A model generated the notes under the pieces. It searched no databases and was not told the DNA's origin. It was given only the letters and a program-made list of their open reading frames with translations. This document shows, one piece after another, positions 35,424 through 43,694 of a DNA stretch of 64,000 nucleotides; within the stretch, counting starts at the first letter, position 1; the number at the start of each line of letters is the position of its first letter. The stretch comes from Nocardia ignorata NBRC 108230 (GTDB lineage Bacteria; Actinomycetota; Actinomycetes; Mycobacteriales; Mycobacteriaceae): NCBI RefSeq assembly GCF_001612905.1, contig NZ_BDBI01000044.1, positions 1 to 64,000 on the forward strand, in the 5' to 3' direction. The translations under genes and the position numbers were made by a program.

Positions 35424-36227
35424 GTGGACAGACGTCGAATGCTGACCTTGCTCGCTGCGGGGACGGTCGGGGCACTGGCCGGTTGTGCCAGCGCGGGTGG
35501 CGAGACCGCGCCCGTCGGCGAGGCGGTCGTGCCGGTCCCACCGCCGCCCGCACCGACGCCGAAGCAACCGGTGCTGCCTCCGCCGCCGAGCGGTCCGAAG
35601 TCGATCATCGGCCCCGAGACCATCACCGCCCTGCCCGGTCAGGGCACCAGCATGGCCCTGACCGTCGACGACGGCGCGAGCCCGGAGGTGGTCGGCGCCT
35701 ATATCAAGTGGGCCCAGGACACCGGCGCCCGCTTCACCTTCTTCGTCACCGGTTCGTTCGAGGCCTGGACCATCCACCGCGATGCCCTACGCCCGCTGGT
35801 CGACTCGGGTCAGATCCAGCTCGGCAACCACACCTGGAGCCACGAGGCACTCACCAAGATCGGTGCCGACGGGGTCGTCGACCAGCTGAGTCGTACGAAA
35901 ACCTTCCTGCACAACAACTTCGGTGTCGACGGCACCCCGTTCTATCGGCCGCCCTTCGGCTACCACAACGCCACGGTCGACAAGATCGCCGCCGACCTCG
36001 GCTACACCGTGCCGACCATGTGGTACGGCTCCCTGTCCGACTCCGGTCTCATCACCGAGGAGTACCTGATGGAGTGCGCCCGAAAGTATTTCGCCGCGCA
36101 GACCATCATCATCGGCCACGCCAACTTCCCGCCGGTCACCCACTGCTACGAGCAACTCGTCGACATCATCCGCGAGCGCAACCTGTCGCTGGTCACACTG
36201 AACGACGTCCTGGAAGTCCGCAGTTGA
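35424..36227 (+). CDS. Polysaccharide deacetylase lipoprotein
   Basis: A 267-residue NodB-type deacetylase. GTG 35424 is chosen because GAGGAGG lies four to six bases before it; ATG 35409 overlaps that site. The N-terminus DRRRMLTLLAAGTVGALAGC combines a twin-arginine pattern with a lipobox (Cys21), then a Pro-rich linker. The NodB domain shows LTVDDG (metal Asp), NHTWSH (metal His pair), YRPPFGYHN and, near the end, IIIGHAN. It would deacetylate peptidoglycan or other N-acetylated glycans at the envelope. Substrate is inferred from family. Confidence 0.88.
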   Translation: MDRRRMLTLLAAGTVGALAGCASAGGETAPVGEAVVPVPPPPAPTPKQPVLPPPPSGPKSIIGPETITALPGQGTSMALTVDDGASPEVVGAYIKWAQDTGARFTFFVTGSFEAWTIHRDALRPLVDSGQIQLGNHTWSHEALTKIGADGVVDQLSRTKTFLHNNFGVDGTPFYRPPFGYHNATVDKIAADLGYTVPTMWYGSLSDSGLITEEYLMECARKYFAAQTIIIGHANFPPVTHCYEQLVDIIRERNLSLVTLNDVLEVRS

Positions 36228-36311
36228 TGGGCCTGGTTTCGCACGAACATGGGTAACACGCCGGGCACGGGCTGACCCGCCACTGCACAAAAGCTTGCCG
36301 CGTCCCCGACT

Positions 36312-36347
36312 CTCCCCGGGCCTGAGTCTGGCCAAAGACCCGGGGAG
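36312..36347 (-). terminator. Probable terminator after leuS
   Basis: A 9-bp GC stem (36312-36320 with 36339-36347) with an 18-base loop lies four bases beyond the leuS stop. No T tract. It may serve both converging genes. Confidence 0.5.
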
Positions 36348-36351
36348 GCGG

Positions 36352-39195
36352 TCACAGTACGATGTTGACCATCTTGCCGGGCACTACGATCACCTTGCGA
36401 GGGGCCGCCCCCTCGAGCAGTGCCACGACCTTCTCGTCGGCCAGCGCGGCCGCCTCGATCGCGGCCGGGTCGGCGTCGGCGGGCACCTGGATCCGGCTGC
36501 GCACCTTGCCCTTCACCTGAATCGGGTACTCCACCGAATCAGCGACGAGCAGCGCCGGATCGGCGGTCGGGAAGGGGCCGTGGGCCAGGGAAGTGTTGTG
36601 GCCCAGCCGTTCCCACAGTTCCTCGGCGATGTGAGGCGCCAGCGGAGCGAGCATCAGGACCAGGGGTTCCACGGCCGCGCGCGGTGCGCCGTCGGGGTAG
36701 TTCTTGGTCAGGTGGTTGGTCAGCTCGATCAGCTTCGCGCCCGCCGTGTTGTCGCGCAGGGCGGCCAGATCCTCGTCGACACCGGCGATGGTGCGGTGCA
36801 CCAGGCGCAGCGTCTCGTCGGACGGTGCGGCATCGGTGGCCTTCACCGCGCCGGTTTCCTCGTCGACAACCAGTCGCCACACCCGCTGCAGGAAGCGGTG
36901 CGCGCCGACGACGTCCTTGGTCGCCCACGGACGTGAGGTGTCCAGCGGTCCCATCGACATCTCGTAGAACCGGAAGGTGTCGGCGCCGTACAGGTCGCAC
37001 ATCTCGTCGGGCGAGATGGCGTTCTTCAGCGACTTGCCGATCTTGCCGTATTCCTGGGTGACCTCGATCTCGACACCGTCAGGACCGGTCCAGAAGAACT
37101 TCGAGTCACGCTCCACCACCTCGGCGGCGGGCACGTACGCACCACGCTCGTCAGTGTAGGCGTAGCCCTGCACGTAACCCTGGTTGTAGAGGCGGCGGTA
37201 GGGCTCGCTGCCCGACACATCGCCCAGGTCGAACAGCACCTTCTGCCAGAAGCGCGCGTAGAGCAGGTGCAGCACCGCGTGCTCGACACCGCCGACGTAC
37301 AGGTCGACACCACCCGGGTCGTTCGGGCCGTGCTTGTCGGTGCGCGGGCCGAGCCAGTACTTCTCGTTCTCCTCGGCGCAGAACGTCTCGGTATTGGTCG
37401 GATCGGCGTAGCGCAGCTGGTACCAGGAGCTACCCGCCCAGTTGGGCATGACATTGGTGTCGCGGCGGTACTGCTTGGGCCCGTCGCCCAGGTCGAGTTC
37501 CACGTTCACCCAATCGGTGGCCTTGGCCAGCGGCGGGGACGGCTCGGAGTTCGCGTCGTCGGGATCGAAGGTGACCGGCGCGAAGTCCTCCATCTCCGGA
37601 AGTTCCACGGGCAGCATGGATTCCGGCAGGGCGTGTGCGACACCGTCGGCGTCGTAGACGATGGGGAACGGCTCACCCCAGTACCGCTGCCGCGCGAACA
37701 GCCAGTCGCGCAGCTTGTACTGGATCTTCCCGGTGCCGTGGCCCTCGGCCTCCAGGCGACCGATCATGGCCGCCTTCGCCTCGTCGACCGAAAGTCCGTT
37801 CAGGAAGCCGGAATTCACCAGCTCGCCCTCACCCGACCAGGCCGCCTCGGTGATGTCGCCGCCGGAGATGACCTCGATGATCGGCAGGCCGAAGGTGGAG
37901 GCGAAGTCCCAGTCGCGCTGGTCGTGGCCGGGCACCGCCATGATGGCGCCGGTGCCGTAGCCGCTCAGCACGTAGTCGGCGATGAAGATCGGCACCTGGC
38001 TGCCGTCGGCGGGGTTGGTGGCGTAGGAGCCGAGGAAGACGCCGGTCTTCTCCTTGTTCTCCTGCCGCTCCAGATCCGACTTGGCCGCGATCGACTTGCG
38101 GTACGCCGCAACGGCTTCCGTCGGGGTGGCGCTGTCGTTTGTCCAACGGGCGTCGGTGTCGGCGGGCCAGGCGGCGGCGGTCAGCTTGTCGACCAGCTCG
38201 TGTTCCGGCGCGAGCACCACGTAGGTGGCGCCGAACAGGGTGTCGGGCCGGGTGGTGAACACCTCGATCGTCTCGCCATCGGGCGCGTCGAAACGCACCT
38301 GCGCACCGCGCGAACGCCCGATCCAGTTGCGCTGCATGGACTTCACGTTGTCGGGCCAGTCCAGCTCGTCCAGGTCGTCGACGAGGCGGTCGGCGTAGGC
38401 GGTGATCCGCATCATCCACTGCCACATGCGCTTACGGAACACGGGGAAGTTGCCGCGTTCGCTTCGCCCGTCGGCGGTGACCTCTTCGTTGGACAGCACC
38501 GTGCCGAGGCCGGGGCACCAGTTGACGATCGAATCCGACTGGTAGACCAGGCGATACGAATCGAGCAGGGCCGCCCGCTCGGTGGCGCTCAGCGATGCCC
38601 AGTCGCCCTCGGGTACCGGACGCGCACCGCCGGCGAACTGCTCTTCGAGCTCGGCGATCGGCCGGGCGCGACCGGCCTCCTGGTCGTACCAGGCGTTGTA
38701 GATGCGCAGGAAGATCCACTGCGTCCACCGGTAGTACTCGGGATCGGTGGTGGCGAAGGAGCGACGCGGGTCGTGGCCGAGGCCGAGCCGGTCCAGCTGA
38801 CGCTGCATCGTCGCGATGTTCGACTCGGTGGTGACGCGCGGGTGCGCACCGGTCTGCACGGCGTACTGCTCGGCGGGCAGGCCGAAGGCGTCGTAGCCGA
38901 GCGCGTGCAGCACATTGCGCCCGCGCATGCGGTGGTAGCGGCCGAACACGTCGGTGGCGATGTAGCCGAGCGGGTGGCCCACGTGCAGGCCCGCGCCCGA
39001 CGGGAACGGGAACATGTCCTGGATGAACAGCTTGTCGTCGGGGGTGTCGCCCGCGAGCGGCCCGACCGGGTTGGGCGCGTTGAAGGTGCCGCGTTCGGCC
39101 CAGTTGCGCTGCCAGCGCTGTTCGATCCGCCCCGCCAGCTCGGCGTTGTACCGGTGCTGAGGTACGTCACTCTCGGTCGCACGAGTGTCCTGCAC
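36352..39195 (-). CDS. leuS: Leucyl-tRNA synthetase
   Basis: A 947-residue class I synthetase that charges tRNA-Leu. The HIGH motif is HVGH in FPSGAGLHVGHPLGY, and the KMSKS loop is GKSLK in KIGKSLKNAISPDE. The inserted CP1 editing domain is in the middle, with VFTTRPDTLFGATYVVLAP. NWCPGLGTVLSNEEV and MFPFPSG are typical. The length matches M. tuberculosis LeuS (969). GTG 39195 is preferred, with AGGCGGG just upstream; ATG 39234 adds 13 residues with no clear ribosome site. Near-certain function. Confidence 0.97.
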   Translation of the reverse strand: MQDTRATESDVPQHRYNAELAGRIEQRWQRNWAERGTFNAPNPVGPLAGDTPDDKLFIQDMFPFPSGAGLHVGHPLGYIATDVFGRYHRMRGRNVLHALGYDAFGLPAEQYAVQTGAHPRVTTESNIATMQRQLDRLGLGHDPRRSFATTDPEYYRWTQWIFLRIYNAWYDQEAGRARPIAELEEQFAGGARPVPEGDWASLSATERAALLDSYRLVYQSDSIVNWCPGLGTVLSNEEVTADGRSERGNFPVFRKRMWQWMMRITAYADRLVDDLDELDWPDNVKSMQRNWIGRSRGAQVRFDAPDGETIEVFTTRPDTLFGATYVVLAPEHELVDKLTAAAWPADTDARWTNDSATPTEAVAAYRKSIAAKSDLERQENKEKTGVFLGSYATNPADGSQVPIFIADYVLSGYGTGAIMAVPGHDQRDWDFASTFGLPIIEVISGGDITEAAWSGEGELVNSGFLNGLSVDEAKAAMIGRLEAEGHGTGKIQYKLRDWLFARQRYWGEPFPIVYDADGVAHALPESMLPVELPEMEDFAPVTFDPDDANSEPSPPLAKATDWVNVELDLGDGPKQYRRDTNVMPNWAGSSWYQLRYADPTNTETFCAEENEKYWLGPRTDKHGPNDPGGVDLYVGGVEHAVLHLLYARFWQKVLFDLGDVSGSEPYRRLYNQGYVQGYAYTDERGAYVPAAEVVERDSKFFWTGPDGVEIEVTQEYGKIGKSLKNAISPDEMCDLYGADTFRFYEMSMGPLDTSRPWATKDVVGAHRFLQRVWRLVVDEETGAVKATDAAPSDETLRLVHRTIAGVDEDLAALRDNTAGAKLIELTNHLTKNYPDGAPRAAVEPLVLMLAPLAPHIAEELWERLGHNTSLAHGPFPTADPALLVADSVEYPIQVKGKVRSRIQVPADADPAAIEAAALADEKVVALLEGAAPRKVIVVPGKMVNIVL

Positions 39196-39364
39196 GGTCC
39201 CGCCTTCTTGTTCTCGCCGATCAGGGGTAAACATCGTCTAACAGGGTAGAACGTCGTGGCGAATTCATTTCCGAAGGGCTGCGCAGCGAGGCGCGCTGTG
39301 CGGCGGGTCACCTCGGCGGGGAGCACCGGATCGGCACTCGACAAGGGTGCGCTAGCCTGCATGA

Positions 39365-39772
39365 ATGGTCGTCGTCGCTCTTCTGCTCTTCGCGCTGGCC
39401 GCGGTCGCCATCACGACCGGTGTGCTCGGGCTGCTCGGCAAGTTGCCCCGCAATCGCTTCCTCGGTGTCACCACCGAGGCGGCCCTGCACAGCGACGACA
39501 ACTTCCGCATCGCCAACCGCATCGCCGCCCCCACCTCCGTCGGCGCGGGCGCCCTGCTGTTCGCCGGCGGCCTCGTGGTTCTGGTCGCGGGCGGTTTCGC
39601 TGCCCTCGGCGTCGCCGCCGCCGTCGCCGTGATCGCCATCTTCACCCTCGGCGCAGGCGCGAACGCCGCCGCCCGCACGGTAGAACCCCTCCTGCCCCCC
39701 GCCCCGGCCGGCGGCTGCGGCTCCTCCTGCGGCAGCTGCTCCCTCCGCGACACCTGCGCCCCCGCCAACTGA
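39365..39772 (+). CDS. SdpI-like membrane protein with Cys-rich tail
   Basis: A 135-residue protein. The block GLLGKLPRNRFLGVTTEAAL and the segment DDNFRIANRIAAPTS resemble the SdpI/YhfL family core. Helices are at about 3-24, 53-75 and 78-98. The C-terminal 30 residues form a Pro-then-Cys-rich tail with CGSSCGSCSLRDTC, four cysteines that might bind metal. Divergent from leuS by 169 bases. Function unknown. Confidence 0.75.
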   Translation: MVVVALLLFALAAVAITTGVLGLLGKLPRNRFLGVTTEAALHSDDNFRIANRIAAPTSVGAGALLFAGGLVVLVAGGFAALGVAAAVAVIAIFTLGAGANAAARTVEPLLPPAPAGGCGSSCGSCSLRDTCAPAN

Positions 39773-39831
39773 TTCCTGGTCCCGCCGCCGCCCTTCCGGT
39801 ACAACGGAAGTAGGTACTTACCGGGGGGTTC

Positions 39832-40128
39832 ATGATGATTTTCGGAGTGGTGGTTCTCGTAGCGTTCGGTGGCGTGGTCGCCGTCAGCTTCGTTCCTTGG
39901 CTCGGCATCGCCTTGTTCGTGCTCGCGGGGGTGCTGTTCGTCGTCGGCATCGTGCAGAGCAGGCGTGAGCGGGTCCTGTTGACGAAGCCGCAGGCTCGTC
40001 GCGCCGGCGCGGCGGGTGCCAGTGGTGGCGGTTGGTCGGCGGCGGGGTTCTTCGACTGGGGCGGTGGCGGTGGTGGTCACTCCGGAGATGGCGGCGGCGG
40101 GGGTGGTGGCTGCGGCGGCGGCAGCTGA
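39832..40128 (+). CDS. Small membrane protein with Gly/Cys tail
   Basis: A 98-residue protein with two hydrophobic stretches at about residues 2-20 and 22-43, a basic segment (QSRRERVLLTKPQARR) and a C-terminal Gly-rich tail ending GGGGCGGGS with one Cys. It is the second of three adjacent same-strand small membrane genes with low-complexity tails. No family identified; codon bias supports coding. Confidence 0.6.
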   Translation: MMIFGVVVLVAFGGVVAVSFVPWLGIALFVLAGVLFVVGIVQSRRERVLLTKPQARRAGAAGASGGGWSAAGFFDWGGGGGGHSGDGGGGGGGCGGGS

Positions 40129-40219
40129 CCGGGTGGCGCTGCTAGTTCGCGGTAAGTGAATCGCAAGGTGGCGCACCTAGATTCGGGATCGAGAGGCAGA
40201 TCCCGAATCAGGAGGAGCC

Positions 40220-40573
40220 ATGAGTTTCGTCGATCTCGTCGGCACGGTTCTCAGTGTTGGCGTCGCTGTACTGGTTGTGGCGATGGTGGTGTTCGTTCCG
40301 CTGGCCATTCTCGCCGCGATTTTGCAGGCGGCACTCGATTCGGGATCTCGGCAGTCTCCGCAGTACCGGCCGGGCCCGCGTCAGCGCCGGAACCGGAACG
40401 ACCGCTGGTCCAGTGGTAGCGACTGGACCTACAACGGCGGTTATGCGGGCGGCTCGTCCAGCAACTGGTCGGACGGCGGCGGTTCGTCGAGCAGCTGTGA
40501 CTCCGGTTCGAGCTCGTCGAGCAGCTGCGGTGGGGGCAGCAGTAGTAGTTGCGGTGGAGGCGGCAGCTGCTGA
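40220..40573 (+). CDS. Small membrane protein with Ser/Gly/Cys repeat tail
   Basis: A 117-residue protein starting after AGGAGGAG. One long hydrophobic segment at about residues 5-38, a basic region around RQRRNRNDRW, then a tail of Ser/Gly runs with four regularly placed cysteines (SSCDSG, SSCGGG, SSCGGGG, and terminal SC). It is the third of three small membrane genes with this type of tail. The upstream spacer contains an inverted GATTCGGGATC-like repeat. Function unknown. Confidence 0.65.
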   Translation: MSFVDLVGTVLSVGVAVLVVAMVVFVPLAILAAILQAALDSGSRQSPQYRPGPRQRRNRNDRWSSGSDWTYNGGYAGGSSSNWSDGGGSSSSCDSGSSSSSSCGGGSSSSCGGGGSC

Positions 40574-40575
40574 AA

Positions 40576-40959
40576 TCAGCCGCCCGACGGGGCTGGCACC
40601 TGACGTGACAGCGGCGCACCCGCCGGGTTCACGTAGAGCACGAGGATGCGGACCTCGGTGGTCCCGTTGTTGCGGGCGACGTGGGCGTTGTGCGGACCGC
40701 TCGGCTCGCGGAACAGCCGGAACCGGCGATATTCGGCGGGTCCGCGAGCAAGGTAGGGATGGTCGAGCACACCGCGGGTGACCAGCACGAACAACGTTCC
40801 GTCGTGGAAATGCCAGCCGCTGGTGCCGCCGGGAACGATACGGGTGCGGCGGACGACGATGTCGCGGCCCGCCAGCCGCAGGCGCAGCAGCGTACGGCTG
40901 GCGGTGCCGACCGCCGGGGCCGGGTTGGCGACGAACACTCGGGTGCACCTGCGGATCAT
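40576..40959 (-). CDS. Cupin-domain protein (cluster gene 5)
   Basis: A 127-residue single-domain cupin. The metal-binding cupin motif 1 is visible as GGTSGWHFHDGTLFVLVTRG and motif 2 as GPHNAHVARN. His-x-His plus further His suggests a bound metal. The start ATG overlaps the aminotransferase stop as ATGA, so it is the last gene of the five-gene operon. Cupins in biosynthetic clusters can be isomerases, cyclases or oxygenases; which applies here is unknown. Confidence 0.85.
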   Translation of the reverse strand: MIRRCTRVFVANPAPAVGTASRTLLRLRLAGRDIVVRRTRIVPGGTSGWHFHDGTLFVLVTRGVLDHPYLARGPAEYRRFRLFREPSGPHNAHVARNNGTTEVRILVLYVNPAGAPLSRQVPAPSGG

Positions 40960-42005
40960 GTCGTCATGAAACCACCTCCGCGCAGCCAGGCGAGGGCAGC
41001 GTGCACGGCGCGTCCCGCCGCCGGATCGCCTACCGCGATGCGGGCGCTGCCGTCGGGATAGGCCTTGGCTTCGATCCCGGCCCGGCGCAGCGCCGTCGCC
41101 ACGCCGGGCCCCGGCAGGTACAGGAAGTTCGCGTGACTTTCCGGAATGTCGAAACCGCATGCCCGCAACGACAAGCGCAACACATCGCGTTCCCGATTGA
41201 TGCGCTCCACCCGCTCGCGCAGTTCCTCGCCTGCCGCGTAGGCGGCCCGCACGGCGGCGACCGAGGCGGTGGCGACCCCGAACGGCAACTGTTGCGCGCG
41301 GACACGCTCGATGAGCGCACCGCGCCCGACGCAGTAGCCGATACGCAGCCCCGCCAGCCCGTACGCCTTGGAGAACGTCCGAAGGACGAGCACGTTCGGA
41401 TGCCGGGCCAGCAGAGCATGCAGATCGAGCCGATCGCCCGCCGCGAGGAATTCGACGTAGGCCTCGTCGAGCAGCACCGGCACCCGTTGCGGCACCGCCG
41501 CGACGAACTTGCGAACGGCGCTCGCCTCGAGCACCGTCCCGGTCGGATTGTGCGGCCTGCACAGCACGACGAGCACCGTCCGCCGGTTCACCGCGCGTCG
41601 CATGGCGGTGAGGTCCTGGTTGCCGGAGAGATCGAGCGGCACCGGGACGACCGTCATCCCGGCCATCTCCGCCATGATCGGATACCCGTCGAATGTCGGT
41701 GTGCTCGTGACGAGTTCACCGCCACCCAGGGCGCGCATCACCTGCATCGCGACCCCGGTGGCCCCGGCACCGACCACCACGTCTGCGGAGGAGACACCGA
41801 GGTGCGTGGCGATGATTCGGGGCAGTTCCTGCGGCAAGAACTCCGGGTACCGATTGGCGTGGGCGAGTGTCTCTTTCACCGCGGCGAGAACAGAGGGTAA
41901 AGGCGGAAAGGGATTCTCGCTGAGGCCGAGGTCGAACGCGGTCGGTACCGGTGCGCTGCCGAACCGCTGCGACGGGATGGTCGGCTCGATCAACCGCACA
42001 CTCAT
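40956..42005 (-). CDS. PLP-dependent aminotransferase, HisC-like (cluster gene 4)
   Basis: A 349-residue fold-type I aminotransferase. Blocks: LGLSENPFPPLPSV (N-terminal HisC-type substrate loop), GAGATGVAMQVMRAL, CRPHNPTGTVLE, LLDEAYVEF, and the PLP-lysine motif TFSKAYGLAGLRIGY. HisC-like proteins transaminate imidazoleacetol phosphate or aromatic keto acids. The location in an operon with a KAS III-like enzyme and a TPP enzyme argues for a role in specialised metabolism rather than histidine synthesis. Overlaps both neighbours by four bases. Confidence 0.9.
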   Translation of the reverse strand: MSVRLIEPTIPSQRFGSAPVPTAFDLGLSENPFPPLPSVLAAVKETLAHANRYPEFLPQELPRIIATHLGVSSADVVVGAGATGVAMQVMRALGGGELVTSTPTFDGYPIMAEMAGMTVVPVPLDLSGNQDLTAMRRAVNRRTVLVVLCRPHNPTGTVLEASAVRKFVAAVPQRVPVLLDEAYVEFLAAGDRLDLHALLARHPNVLVLRTFSKAYGLAGLRIGYCVGRGALIERVRAQQLPFGVATASVAAVRAAYAAGEELRERVERINRERDVLRLSLRACGFDIPESHANFLYLPGPGVATALRRAGIEAKAYPDGSARIAVGDPAAGRAVHAALAWLRGGGFMTT

Positions 42006-43015
42006 CGCGCCGCTCCCCAGCGCACCGCCGCGGCACCGGCGAAGTCACCCGCGTGCGCGAACGCCGACAGCAGCACAACCGAACCGTTGCGCAATCGTCC
42101 GGCCTGGTTCTCCACATCGAGCGTCACGGGAATGCCTGCGGCGAAAAGGTTTCCGCACCGGTCGAAGGTGTCCGGATGACGGTCGGCGGGCAATTCCAGC
42201 GCGTCGTGCCAATTGCGCAGGAACAGCCGATTGGGCTGATTGGTGACGAAGGTATCGATATCGCGGCTCTTCACCCCGATCCGATCACACACCGCGAGCG
42301 CCACTTCCGGAACGAGCCGGTTGCCACGCGCGAACACCTTGGTGATCTTCGATTCGGAGAAACTCACGCACCCCTGGCCCTCGCCCGGTTCCCAGTATTT
42401 GCGGGTGCCGTTGGTGGTGAAGTCCATATCGCCCGCGAATTCGGGGTAGGTGCGGCATTCGATATCCAGAATCGGCGCCGAATCGTCCCTGCGCAGCAGA
42501 CCGATTCCGCAACCGTCGCCGGGCACCGGGGCCTGGGCGAGTTTGCGGATATCGGGCTGGGTGAACACCGGGCCCGCGCAATTCTGGACCGCGACGATCA
42601 GCGCCGTCTTCGCATCGCTCGTCGCCATCATCATCCGCGCCATCGCCATCATGTGCACGAAGGCCGCGCAGCCGCTGTTGTGCACGTCGAGCACCTGCGA
42701 GGGGCGCGCACCGAGCCTGCGGGCGAGCTCGGGTGCGGCGCCGAGCACCGGATTGTCGGGCAGCTGGGTATGGGTGATGATGATGTCGATCTCGGCGGCG
42801 AGGTCGGCGCCGTGGCGTTCGCGCAGCACGTCGAAGGCGCGTTCGGCCATGTCGACGGCGGTTTCGTCGCGCGCCACATGGTGGCGGCCGGTGGGCGAAC
42901 GGAACATCACGTTCTTGGCCATCCGCTCCGAGCGGGAGAACTGGGTGAAGTATTCGGTCGGCACCGGGTCACCGGGCAGGTAACTCGCGACATCGACCAG
43001 ACTCACTGACGGCAT
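42002..43015 (-). CDS. KAS III-like acyltransferase (cluster gene 3)
   Basis: A 337-residue thiolase-fold protein of the FabH/KAS III type. The nucleophile Cys is in VHNSGCAAFVH. The position of the usual His (PHQAN in FabH) reads TNQPN, so His is replaced by Asn. The usual Asn (YGNTSAAS) is kept in CGNLFAAGIP. With Cys but without the decarboxylating His, the enzyme may transfer an acyl group rather than do a standard Claisen condensation. Start ATG 43015 chosen; ATG 43030 overlaps the upstream gene more. Middle gene of the operon. Confidence 0.85.
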   Translation of the reverse strand: MPSVSLVDVASYLPGDPVPTEYFTQFSRSERMAKNVMFRSPTGRHHVARDETAVDMAERAFDVLRERHGADLAAEIDIIITHTQLPDNPVLGAAPELARRLGARPSQVLDVHNSGCAAFVHMMAMARMMMATSDAKTALIVAVQNCAGPVFTQPDIRKLAQAPVPGDGCGIGLLRRDDSAPILDIECRTYPEFAGDMDFTTNGTRKYWEPGEGQGCVSFSESKITKVFARGNRLVPEVALAVCDRIGVKSRDIDTFVTNQPNRLFLRNWHDALELPADRHPDTFDRCGNLFAAGIPVTLDVENQAGRLRNGSVVLLSAFAHAGDFAGAAAVRWGAAR

Positions 43016-43017
43016 AC

Positions 43018-43677
43018 TCACTGCATCCACTCCGGCTTGATCGGCAGCCCGTTGGCCGCGCGGTATTCACAAATGGCCTTGAGGTTGTCCAGCTCCAGCT
43101 GGTGACCGGCGGAGAACATCTCCCAGAAATCGCCGACCCACACCGGCCGCTTCGGCGGCGCGGTCTCGGGATAACCGTTCTCGTCGTAGAAGGGGTGCTT
43201 GCAGTTCACCCACAGCACCACCGAACCGGGCTTGTGGAACACCACTTGCGCGTCGACCACTCGCATCAGGTAGATCATCCACAGGTGTTCGGACTGGTCC
43301 CAGGCACAGTGATAATCGACGGTCATCGCGTCGGAATGGGCGACGGTGCGGGTGAAACACTTGGTCTCGTCACCGAGCCGGTCGTAGGAAAGCCACAGCC
43401 CCGGTTCGTCGGTTTCGGTGAATCCGCGCAGGCTGTAGGTCCATTCCTCGAGCGAACGGGTGTCGGCGAGATATTCGAAGACCTCGCGTGGCGGTGCGTC
43501 GATATAGGTCTGGACCGGGCAGTAGTCACCGAAGATCTGGTCGTGCGGGTACACCGAACGCAGCATGTCCATGATGATCGGGGTCGTCGCCTCCCGATCC
43601 GAGTTCTCGATGCGCAGCACGCCGGGCACCGTCTGGCCGGGAATGTCGCTGAGTGCGGGCAGGGCACTTGTTGTCAC
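43018..43677 (-). CDS. SRPBCC-fold protein (cluster gene 2)
   Basis: A 219-residue protein starting at GTG 43677, six bases after GAGGAG. Residues 55-210 fit a START/SRPBCC helix-grip fold: QTYIDAPPREVFEYLADTRS and SLEEWTYSLRGF are the usual opening, and the rest alternates beta strands with a Trp-rich end (VWVGDFWEMFSAGHQLELDN). Such proteins act as polyketide cyclases, aromatases or ligand binders. The gene is two bases from the KAS III gene and 17 from the TPP gene, which supports a biosynthetic role. Specific activity unknown. Confidence 0.75.
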   Translation of the reverse strand: MTTSALPALSDIPGQTVPGVLRIENSDREATTPIIMDMLRSVYPHDQIFGDYCPVQTYIDAPPREVFEYLADTRSLEEWTYSLRGFTETDEPGLWLSYDRLGDETKCFTRTVAHSDAMTVDYHCAWDQSEHLWMIYLMRVVDAQVVFHKPGSVVLWVNCKHPFYDENGYPETAPPKRPVWVGDFWEMFSAGHQLELDNLKAICEYRAANGLPIKPEWMQ

Positions 43678-43694
43678 GGTGTTCTCCTCGTCGG

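Noticed and set aside
37267..39249. 660-codon open frame on the plus strand opposite leuS
   Set aside because: It mirrors the leuS codons; antisense frames stay open in high-GC genes, and the translation is Val/Gly/Arg/His-rich with no domain.
39196..39364. T-box leader upstream of leuS
   Set aside because: The 169-base gap shows no Stem I, T-box consensus or antiterminator pattern.
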